A stretch of 64,000 bases of DNA from Lentzea guizhouensis (GTDB lineage Bacteria > Actinomycetota > Actinomycetes > Mycobacteriales > Pseudonocardiaceae), in NCBI RefSeq assembly GCF_001701025.1, contig NZ_CP016793.1, positions 8,866,001 through 8,930,000 on the forward strand, in the 5' to 3' direction. The notes under the pieces were generated by a model. That model was not told the DNA's origin. It did no database searches and saw nothing but the letters and a program-made list of their open reading frames with translations. Shown here piece after piece: positions 8,947-15,991 of this stretch (the first letter of the stretch is position 1; each line of letters begins with the position of its first letter). The translations under genes were made by a program, and so were the position numbers.

Positions 8947-10911
8947 ATGTCCCCAGCCACTCCTGCCGGCAGGAAGCTGCTGACCGCGCTGTTAGCCGCT
9001 GCGGTCGCCCTGCTGCCCGCGGCGTCACCAGGACTCGTGCACGCGGAGGGCGTGTCCGCCCAGGGCGTCCCCGACCGCCCGGCACCAGGCCCCGCACCGG
9101 ACCCGAGCTTGCCCGTGCACGCGCTGGCGGCCGCCGACGCACCGCTGGACAACCCGCTCAAGGGGTTCGCCCGGTTCCTGCAGCCGGGGGTCGACCCGAA
9201 CGCGGGCTACCCGCTCTCGCTGACCTGGGCCTACTTCGGCCTGTCCGAGATCATGACCAACGCGGGCAACTGCTCCAGCTACGACTGGAGCATCATCGAC
9301 AACGCCCTCGACACCATCGCGGCGGCCGGCAACCACGCGGCGATCCGCGTGTACATGGAGTACCCCGGCGGCGGCACCGGCACCCACCCCGGCAACGCGA
9401 TCCCGGCGTGCTTCAACGGCCAGGTCGCCATGCGGCACAACGCCTACTGGGACACCACCAGCCCCGACTACGACAGCCCGTTCCTGCGGACGGGGCTGAA
9501 GAACTTCATCTCCGCCTTCGCCGCGCGCTACGACGGCGACCCCCGGCTCGGGTACATCCACCTCGGACTGATCGGCCTGTGGGGCGAGTGGCACACCTGG
9601 CCGTACGACACCGACACCTCCGGTGACACGTACCCGAACTACATGCCCACCGACGCGAACGCCGCCGAGATCCTCCACGCGTACAACAACGCCTTCACCC
9701 GCACGAGGCTCGAACTGCGGTACCCGGACAACGCCGGTGGCGCGGCCGACACCCTGCCGCGCATCGGCTACCACGACGACTCGTTCTGCTACCGCGAAGG
9801 CGGTCAGGGCGTGACATTGCCGATCTCCATGGGCGGCGCGCCCTGGGCCCAGCTCCAGAAGGCGCTGGAGCACAACGTCGAGAACCGGTGGATCACGGCC
9901 TCGATGGGCGGTGAGGTCCGCCCGGAGATCCAGAGCACCGCGTTCGACAACTGGCCGGGCGGCTCCGGCCCCGTCGACAACATGAAGGCGTGCATCGAGC
10001 TCGAGCACACCACCTGGAAGATCAACGAACGCAGCCTGGACTACTCCCCCACGAACCCCAACGTGGCCGCCGCGGTCCGGTTGATGGGGTACAACTTCAC
10101 CGTCCGCAACGCCTACTTCCACGGCACCGCGCAGGGCACCACCAAGGTCGGCGTGCAGATCGTCAACACCGGCGTAGCCCCGTTCTACTACCCGTGGACC
10201 GTCAGCCTCGGTCTGAAGGACGCGGCCGGCAACGTGGTGCGCACCTGGGACACCTCCTGGGACCTGCGCCAGATCATGCCCACCCAGATCCGCGCGTTCC
10301 CCGACTGGCAGGTCGGCGCCGACCCCACCTACCGGGACTTCGGCCACCCGCGGTACTTCGACGCCTCGGTCAACCTGTCCGGTCTGAACACCGGCGGCTA
10401 CCGGCTCGTCATGAAGGCCAAGAACCCGTTGGAGGCCATCAACCCCGCCGCCAAGAAGCTGCGCTTCGCCAACGCCGGGCAGAACGCCGACGGGTGGCTC
10501 GACCTCGGCGGGATGACGGTCGGGCAGTCGGCCGGTCCGGTGAGCTACGAGGCAGAAGCCTCGGGCAACACCCTGGCCGGCGGTGCGGTCACCAGTGCGT
10601 GCGGCGGGTGTTCCGGCGGCAGCAAGGTCGGCTACATCGGCAACGGCGGCACCCTCACGTTCGCCGGCGTCGACGGCGGCACCGGCGGAAACCGCACGGT
10701 GACGCTGCACTACGCCAGCCAGGAGCAGCGCTCGGCCACGGTCGCGGTGAACGGCCAGTCGCCCCGGACCGTCGGCTTCTCGCCCACCCCCGACTGGAAC
10801 ACGCCGAGGACCACCACCGTGACGCTCCCCCTGCGTTCCGGACGCAACACCATCACCATCGCGAACCCGTCCGGCTGGGCACCGGACGTCGACAGGATCA
10901 CCGTGGGCTGA
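8947..10911 (+). CDS. Secreted DUF4832-like protein with C-terminal carbohydrate-binding domain
   Basis: A 654-residue secreted protein. Residues 1-33 form a signal peptide (hydrophobic core LLTALLAAAVALLPAA, cleavage near VHA). Residues about 60-480 resemble the paired DUF4874/DUF4832 architecture: 'DNPLKGFARFLQPG' opens the barrel-like N-terminal part, 'HLGLIGLWGEWHTW' is a glycosidase-like strand with an acidic residue after the Trp-Gly, and 'VQIVNTGVAPFYYPW' belongs to the beta-sandwich. Residues about 530-654 form a CBM6/35-like module (YEAEASGNTLAGGA, with a closing 'DVDRITVG'). Activity is not established for this family; position opposite a galactoside transporter suggests extracellular polysaccharide processing or binding. 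Confidence 0.82.
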   Translation: MSPATPAGRKLLTALLAAAVALLPAASPGLVHAEGVSAQGVPDRPAPGPAPDPSLPVHALAAADAPLDNPLKGFARFLQPGVDPNAGYPLSLTWAYFGLSEIMTNAGNCSSYDWSIIDNALDTIAAAGNHAAIRVYMEYPGGGTGTHPGNAIPACFNGQVAMRHNAYWDTTSPDYDSPFLRTGLKNFISAFAARYDGDPRLGYIHLGLIGLWGEWHTWPYDTDTSGDTYPNYMPTDANAAEILHAYNNAFTRTRLELRYPDNAGGAADTLPRIGYHDDSFCYREGGQGVTLPISMGGAPWAQLQKALEHNVENRWITASMGGEVRPEIQSTAFDNWPGGSGPVDNMKACIELEHTTWKINERSLDYSPTNPNVAAAVRLMGYNFTVRNAYFHGTAQGTTKVGVQIVNTGVAPFYYPWTVSLGLKDAAGNVVRTWDTSWDLRQIMPTQIRAFPDWQVGADPTYRDFGHPRYFDASVNLSGLNTGGYRLVMKAKNPLEAINPAAKKLRFANAGQNADGWLDLGGMTVGQSAGPVSYEAEASGNTLAGGAVTSACGGCSGGSKVGYIGNGGTLTFAGVDGGTGGNRTVTLHYASQEQRSATVAVNGQSPRTVGFSPTPDWNTPRTTTVTLPLRSGRNTITIANPSGWAPDVDRITVG

Positions 10912-10912
10912 G

Positions 10913-11017
10913 CGAGGGCCTGTGTCGAAGTGCCGTTCGATGAAAGTCGCGCCTGAGGTGGTTTCCGGCGGCCTCAGGCCCGGCTGTCGCGAACATGGAC
11001 TTCGACGCAGGCCCTCG
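10913..11017. repeat. 105-bp nested fold-back element (MITE- or terminator-like)
   Basis: Outer arms of 19 bp (10913-10931 and 10999-11017) are inverted with one mismatch. An inner perfect 8-bp stem (10951-10958 with 10972-10979, GCCTGAGG/CCTCAGGC) shares the same centre of symmetry at 10965. The element begins 2 nt after the stop of the DUF4832-like gene. It could be a miniature inverted-repeat element that serves as terminator. Confidence 0.7.
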
Positions 11018-11042
11018 GGCGGCCCGGCAACCCCGGGCCGCC
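11018..11042 (+). terminator. Hairpin terminator candidate
   Basis: A perfect 10-bp stem GGCGGCCCGG/CCGGGCCGCC (11018-11027, 11033-11042) with a 5-nt loop follows the fold-back element. There is no U tract, as is common in actinomycetes. Confidence 0.6.
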
Positions 11043-11076
11043 TCCTCGGTCCACCAGCGCCGTGCGGAAGGCTTCC

Positions 11077-12282
11077 ATGAACACGTTCCCCCATCACGAC
11101 ATCCGTCTCGGCGTCCTCGGCTTCGGGCTGCGCGGCTCGATCGCCCGCACCGCCCACCGCCCCGGTTCCGGCAGCAGGGTCACCGCCCTCGCCGAGCACG
11201 ACGCGGCGTTGCGGGCAGCGGCGGCCGAAGCGTTCCCCGGCGCACACATCAGCGCCGACCACCGCGAGGTGATCGACTCCGACGACGTGGACGCGGTCGT
11301 CGTGCTCACCCCCGACCACACCCACGCCGAGCTCGCCTGCCAGGCCCTCAAGGCGGGCAAGCCGGTCTTCGTCGAGAAGCCGCTGGACATCTCCGTCGAG
11401 CGGTGCGACGAGGTGCTGCGCACGGCCTTCGAGACGGGGAGCCGCCTCTACGTGGGACACAACATGCGGCACATGCCGGTGATCCGGCTGATGCGCGACA
11501 TCATCACGCGCGGCGAGATCGGCACCGTCAAAACGGTGTGGGTGCGGCACTTCGTCGGCTACGGCGGTGACTGGTACTTCAAGGACTGGCACGCCGAACG
11601 CCGCTACACCAACGGGTTGTTGCTGCAGAAGGCCAGCCACGACCTCGATGTCGTGCACTGGCTCGCCGACGGCTACACCCGGCAGGTGCAGGCCTTCGGC
11701 GACCTGGTGGTCTACGGCGACAACCCGCACCGCCGCGCCCCCGGCGAACCCAAGCACGCCGACTGGTACGACCCGGACGGCAACTGGCCGCCGCACACCC
11801 AGCGCGGGCTGAACCCGGACATCGACGTCGAGGACGTCTCCCTGGTGAACATGCGCCTGGACAACGGGGTGCTGGCCGCCTACCAGCAGTGCCACTTCAC
11901 CCCGGACTACTGGCGCAACTACACGGTCATCGGCGACGCCGGCCGCCTGGAGAACTTCGGTGACGGTCCCGGCTCGGTGGTGAAGGTGTGGAACGCCCGC
12001 CGTTCCGCCCACCGCGACCGGGCCGACGCCGAGTACGCCGTGCCGGACGTCGAGGACGACGGCCACGGCGGCGCGGACCCGTTGCTGGTCGACGAGTTCC
12101 TCCGGTTCGTGCGGGAGGGCGGCACCACCGACACGTCCCCGGTCGCCGCGAGGATGGCCGTGGCCGCCGGGGTGCGGGCGACCGAGTCGCTGCGCACCGG
12201 TGGCGTCCCACGTGAGGTCGAGGGCTTGGCGCCGGAGGTCGCCGCGTACTTCGCGAACGGGCAGGAGCACAGGTGGCGCTGA
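11077..12282 (+). CDS. Gfo/Idh/MocA-family oxidoreductase
   Basis: A 401-residue NAD(P)-dependent sugar oxidoreductase. The Rossmann fold opens the protein (LGVLGFGLRGSIA), the conserved 'VEKPLD' lysine motif follows near residue 105, and 'GLLLQKASHDLDVVHWL' carries the catalytic-histidine region typical of the family. It probably oxidises or epimerises a sugar released by the neighbouring galactoside system. I choose the ATG at 11077 because GGAAGG lies 5 nt upstream; the GTG at 11062 lacks this support. The next gene, a damaged ROK kinase, overlaps its end by 10 nt, so the two were a translationally coupled pair. Confidence 0.9.
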   Translation: MNTFPHHDIRLGVLGFGLRGSIARTAHRPGSGSRVTALAEHDAALRAAAAEAFPGAHISADHREVIDSDDVDAVVVLTPDHTHAELACQALKAGKPVFVEKPLDISVERCDEVLRTAFETGSRLYVGHNMRHMPVIRLMRDIITRGEIGTVKTVWVRHFVGYGGDWYFKDWHAERRYTNGLLLQKASHDLDVVHWLADGYTRQVQAFGDLVVYGDNPHRRAPGEPKHADWYDPDGNWPPHTQRGLNPDIDVEDVSLVNMRLDNGVLAAYQQCHFTPDYWRNYTVIGDAGRLENFGDGPGSVVKVWNARRSAHRDRADAEYAVPDVEDDGHGGADPLLVDEFLRFVREGGTTDTSPVAARMAVAAGVRATESLRTGGVPREVEGLAPEVAAYFANGQEHRWR

Positions 12283-13132
12283 TCGGCGTGGACGTGGGCG
12301 GCACCGCGACGAAGGCGGTGCTCACCACCGACGGCGGCGCCGTGCTGAAGATGCGGACGGTGCCCTCACCACCGCCCGGCCCGGACGCGGCTCTCGCGGT
12401 CGTGGAGTCGGTGCGGGCGCTCGTGCGCGAGCTCGGCGGCGACCGGGCCGGTGTGGTGGTGCCGGGCATCGTGGACGAACGCCGTGGTGTCGGGGTGTTC
12501 AGCGAGAACCTGGGCTGGCGAGACGTCCCGTTCGCGCGGTTGCTGGGTGACGCGCTGGACGTCCCGGTCGCGTTCGGGCACGACGTGCGCGCCGGGGCGT
12601 TGGCCGAGAGCAGGCTCGGCGCCGGGACCGCCGCGCGGTCGATGGTGTTCCTGCCGATCGGCACCGGCGTCTCGGCCGCCGCGGTGGTCGACGGCGCCTT
12701 GCTCGACCTCGGCGGGTGGCAGGCGAGATCGGGCACGTCGACGTCGGCTTCGACGTGGCGTGCCCGTGCGGCGCCGCGGGTGCCTGGAGGCGGTCGCGTC
12801 GGCGGGATCGGCGCTACCAGGCGGACCGGTCACCCGTCAAGGGCGCCGAGGTCGCGGCACTGGTGCGGCGGGCGAACCGCACGCCACGGCGGTGTGGGGG
12901 GCCGTGAGCGCTGGCGACCGTGCTGGCGTGGGCCGGGGCTTTCTTCGCGCCGGACGTCGTGGTGGTCGGCGGAGGGCTCGCGCAGGCCGGGCCGTTGCTC
13001 CTGGAACCGTTGGCGGAACGCGGGCATCCGGTGGTGCCGGCGCGGCTGGGCTCGATGGCGGGGTGCCGTGGTGCGGCGTTGATCGCGGCAGGCACGACCC
13101 GGCCGCCTTCCCCGTTCACAGCAACCGTGTGA
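12273..13132 (+). pseudogene. ROK-family sugar kinase, multiply frameshifted
   Basis: The N-terminal half is intact: 'LIGVDVGGTATKAVL' is the ATP-binding phosphate loop and 'PIGTGVSAAAVVDGALLD' precedes the sugar site. After about 12718 the coding signal jumps between frames. 'AGEIGHVDVGF' and the zinc-site 'CPCGAAG' lie in frame 2, 'CLEAVASAGS' in frame 1, 'VKGAEVAALVR' in frame 2, 'GEPHATAVWG' in frame 1, and 'WAGAFFAPDVVVVGGG' in frame 2 to the stop at 13132. At least five small indels would be needed to restore one frame of about 285 residues. Either a decaying glucokinase/galactokinase-like gene or a stretch of poor consensus sequence. Confidence 0.85.
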
Positions 13133-13470
13133 CCGCTGGTCACCGGCGATCACCTGTTCACCTTGGCGTTGCCGGTTCCACGACCGCGACGGCGACCTCG
13201 GAGACGACCGATCTCGTGGCGGCAACCACCGGCAAGCAGTCCGGACGCTCGGCCGTGCGGAACGGATCGCCCCGGAGGAGGTTCGCTGCCGTCCCCTGGC
13301 ACACGGCTCGCTGCGATCGCTGCTGAACAACACGATCAACAAGTGGGCAGCGGGAATCAGGTGTGACAGTGCTGCTCGGCGCGTCCGGTTTCGAACCACA
13401 TCCGCCACGGACAGGCGGACAGGTGATGGACTCGTACCCCTGGGGTGCGGCTCTGGACGCGGTCAGGGCG
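13133..13470. other. Intergenic region without recognisable gene
   Basis: About 340 bp between the kinase pseudogene and the terminator of the mannanase gene. Short open frames exist on both strands but none has a convincing start, ribosome site or recognisable sequence. A 15-bp palindrome GTGACC-gct-GGTCAC (13129-13143) overlaps the pseudogene stop; I see nothing else. Confidence 0.6.
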
Positions 13471-13500
13471 GCGGGGTCCGCACCGACGTGCGGACCCCGC
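13471..13500 (-). terminator. Strong hairpin terminator downstream of mannanase gene
   Basis: A perfect 12-bp stem GCGGGGTCCGCA/TGCGGACCCCGC with a 6-nt loop lies 10 bp beyond the stop codon of the minus-strand gene at 13511. It fits an intrinsic terminator without U tract. Confidence 0.75.
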
Positions 13501-13510
13501 CCGTGACGCA

Positions 13511-15760
13511 TCACCCGGTCGTGCAGGTGCTCCCGTTGAGCGAGAACGACGTCGGCGCCGGGTTCGCCCCGCTGTACGTCCCGTTGAACCCGATGCTCGT
13601 CGACCCGTTCGGCGCCAGCGACCGGTTCCAGCTCAGGTTGGTCGCCGTGACCGCCGCCCCGGTCTGCGCGAACGTCGCACCCCAGCCCGGCAGCGTGACC
13701 TTCTGCCCGTTCGCGTAGCTGAACGCCAGCGTCCAGCCGTCGACGGCGCTGGTGCCCGTGTTGGTGATGGTCACGCCCGCGGTGAACCCGTTGCCGCCGC
13801 CCCAGTTCGACGCCGAGTACGCGACCTTGCAGGCTCCCGTGCCGCCGCCCGCACCGGTCGTCACGGACACGATCGCGGAGTCGGCGGAAACGTTCCCGGC
13901 CGCGTCCCGCGCCCGCACCCGGTACCGGTACGTGGTCGAGGCTGCGAGACCGGTGTCGCTGAAGGTGTTCGCAGCAGGGGAACCGACCAGAGCGAAGGTT
14001 CCGCCGCCGAGAGCCCGGAACACGTCATAACCGGTGACACCGACATCGTCGGCAGATGCGGTCCAGTTCAGGGACAAGCCGCTGGACGTCACGGCCGAGG
14101 CGACCGGCGTGCCTGGAGTGGACGGTGGCACGGTGTCGCCACCGCCGAACACCGTCGCCTCCTTCGACGTCTGCCGGATGCCGTTGGCGCCGTTGAGGAA
14201 ACGCTCACCCCACGGCGTGAGGCTGGTCGGGTCGAAGGAGTTGGTCATGTCCAGGTAGGCGACGTCGCTGCTGTTGCCGCTCCACGACCAGCCGAGGTAG
14301 CCGATGCCGCGGGCCTGGGCCTGCGCCATGATCGTGTCCTCGTCTGGGTCGCCGTCGCTGTGGTTGTGGCCGAACTCGCCCACCACGAGCGGGAGGCCGG
14401 CGGTCTGGAACGCGTCGAAGTAGGCGTTGATCTCGGCGGCGGTGTCGTAGACGCCGTACATGTGGATGGAGAACACCGTGTTGCGCAGCGGGTCGGCGTT
14501 GAAGACCGTGGCCGCGTTGTTCCGCATGATGTTCTGCCAGTCCTGGCCCCACATGGGTGCGTCGGCCATCAGCAGGTGCTGCAGGCCGGCGCCGCGCAAC
14601 CGGCTGATCGCGCTGCTCGTCGCGCTCGCCCAGGTGGCGCTGACCTCGGCGTTGTTGCCGAACGGCTCGTTGCCGAGGTTGATGACGACGTAGTCCTCCT
14701 GGCCCTTCAACGCGTCCGCGACACCGATCCAGTAGGTCGCCGCCTGGTCCAGGCTGGCCGCGCCGCTCTGCTCGCCGTAGCCGGTGGTGTCGTGCACCTC
14801 CAGCACGCAGATCATCCTGTTCTGCTTGCACAGCGCGATGACGGACGACACCTCGGAGGCAGGCGTCGGGCCCCAGCGCTGGCCGCTGCCGAGCACGACG
14901 CGGACCGTGTTGGTGCCGAAGGACTTCATGTCGGCGAAGGCCCTGGTCTGGTTCTGGTACCAGACGTGGGCGTGGTTGATGCCGCGCATCACGAACGGGG
15001 TGCCGTTGCCCTCGACGACCCGCGTGCCCTCGACGTGCAGGCCCGTCGCGGCCGGGGGTGCGCCCAGTGCCGTCACCACGGCCGGGTACCAGCGGGCCTC
15101 GATCTTCTGGATGCCGGTGGTGCTGTTCGGGTGGACGCCGTCGGTGGTGTCCGTCGCGGTGTTGAAGCCGGTCCACTGGTCGACGACCGTGATCGGGGAG
15201 GCCGCCGTGCTGTTCGCCCGCGCCCAGCCGGGGATGGCGGCGTTCAGGTCGGCCACGCGCTGGGCGCAGGCCGGGCAGCTGGCCGGGTTCATCGGGATGA
15301 TCTGGGCGACGACCAGCTTGATCGCCGGGTTGCTCGCCCGCATCTGGCCGAGCAGGGTGGTGTAGGCGTTGAGGATCGTCTGCGCCGGGATGTTGTTCCA
15401 CACGTCGTTCGTGCCGAGGTGCATCAGCACGACGTCCGGGCGTGCCGACGACAGCCAGCCGGGGAGCAGGTTGTCCCGCACGATGTTCGTGGTGAGGATG
15501 CCTCCGTGGCCCTCGTTCTCGCCGTCGTGGGCGAACCCGCAGCCCTGGGCAGGCAGCGAGCCGACGAAGTCGACGTCGGTGTGCCCGGTGTCCTGCAGGT
15601 GTTTCCAGAGCAACGCGCGCCAGCAGCCCGGTGAGCCCGTGATGGAGTCACCGAGTGCCATGATCCGCGCGGGAGCGGCGAGTGCCGGGGCCGGAGCGAT
15701 GACCGTGCAGGCCAGCAGCACCAGGCCCGCCACCACCGCTCGGAGGAATCTGCAGGTCAC
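13511..15760 (-). CDS. Secreted SGNH esterase - GH5_8 mannanase - FnIII - CBM2 fusion
   Basis: A 749-residue four-domain plant-polysaccharide enzyme. Residues 1-29 are a signal peptide (VVAGLVLLACTVIAPAPALA). Residues about 30-225 are an SGNH/GDSL hydrolase (MALGDSITGSPGCW, block III-like 'HLGTNDVW', 'DGVHPNS' with the catalytic Asp/His). Residues about 240-560 form a GH5 barrel closely resembling subfamily 8 beta-mannanases: 'FVMRGINHAHVWY', acid/base Glu in 'NLGNEPFGN', nucleophile Glu in 'VVGEFGH'. A fibronectin type III domain and a C-terminal CBM2 cellulose-binding module (CKVAYSASNWGGGNGF) follow. The GTG at 15760 has an AGGAGG site. The esterase probably deacetylates mannan while the GH5 cuts it. 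A CebR-like operator lies upstream. Confidence 0.9.
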   Translation of the reverse strand: MTCRFLRAVVAGLVLLACTVIAPAPALAAPARIMALGDSITGSPGCWRALLWKHLQDTGHTDVDFVGSLPAQGCGFAHDGENEGHGGILTTNIVRDNLLPGWLSSARPDVVLMHLGTNDVWNNIPAQTILNAYTTLLGQMRASNPAIKLVVAQIIPMNPASCPACAQRVADLNAAIPGWARANSTAASPITVVDQWTGFNTATDTTDGVHPNSTTGIQKIEARWYPAVVTALGAPPAATGLHVEGTRVVEGNGTPFVMRGINHAHVWYQNQTRAFADMKSFGTNTVRVVLGSGQRWGPTPASEVSSVIALCKQNRMICVLEVHDTTGYGEQSGAASLDQAATYWIGVADALKGQEDYVVINLGNEPFGNNAEVSATWASATSSAISRLRGAGLQHLLMADAPMWGQDWQNIMRNNAATVFNADPLRNTVFSIHMYGVYDTAAEINAYFDAFQTAGLPLVVGEFGHNHSDGDPDEDTIMAQAQARGIGYLGWSWSGNSSDVAYLDMTNSFDPTSLTPWGERFLNGANGIRQTSKEATVFGGGDTVPPSTPGTPVASAVTSSGLSLNWTASADDVGVTGYDVFRALGGGTFALVGSPAANTFSDTGLAASTTYRYRVRARDAAGNVSADSAIVSVTTGAGGGTGACKVAYSASNWGGGNGFTAGVTITNTGTSAVDGWTLAFSYANGQKVTLPGWGATFAQTGAAVTATNLSWNRSLAPNGSTSIGFNGTYSGANPAPTSFSLNGSTCTTG

Positions 15761-15801
15761 AACGACCTCCTGAGGATGTTCGAGGGGGGAAACATCACGT
15801 C

Positions 15802-15815
15802 TGGGAGCGCTCCCG
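15802..15815 (-). promoter_or_regulatory. CebR-like operator
   Basis: TGGGAGCGCTCCCG matches the 14-bp palindrome TGGGAGCGCTCCCA known for the cellulose-utilisation repressor CebR of Streptomyces at 13 of 14 positions. It lies about 42 bp upstream of the mannanase start, where a repressor would act. The cebR gene is not in the window. Confidence 0.75.
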
Positions 15816-15856
15816 GAACGGGACTGTAACCGCGGTTCGCGCGGATCGACGTCTGT

Positions 15857-15886
15857 TTCGACTCGTTCGACACCTGCTCCGTCGAA
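15857..15886. promoter_or_regulatory. TTCGA/TCGAA motif cluster, pectin promoter side
   Basis: TTCGA occurs at 15857-15861 and 15866-15870, with TCGAA at 15882-15886, just upstream of the LacI-type operator. A longer cluster of the same motifs accompanies the identical operator near 35744. Possible regulator half-sites; inference. Confidence 0.35.
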
Positions 15887-15914
15887 CGCCGGACCCGAAT
15901 CGACGGTCATGGCC

Positions 15915-15928
15915 GGAAAACGCTTTCC
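15915..15928 (+). promoter_or_regulatory. LacI-family operator, copy 1
   Basis: GGAAAACGCTTTCC is a near-perfect palindrome with the central CG of LacI/GalR-family sites. It lies 64 bp upstream of the chosen start of the rhamnogalacturonan lyase gene. The identical 14-mer occurs at 35744-35757 in front of the second ABC transporter operon. Confidence 0.7.
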
Positions 15929-15991
15929 GCATTGCCGCACAACGCATTTCACTCTTGCGCGAGTCGACCGGACCGGGTCATCCTGGCCGCC

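Noticed and set aside
9025..12270. Minus-strand open frame of over 1000 codons
   Set aside because: It is antisense to the DUF4832-like and oxidoreductase genes, has a low-complexity Val/Gly/Arg composition and no recognisable domain.
13158..13514. Small minus-strand frames downstream of the kinase pseudogene
   Set aside because: Low-complexity composition, overlap with the mannanase terminator and no start signal.
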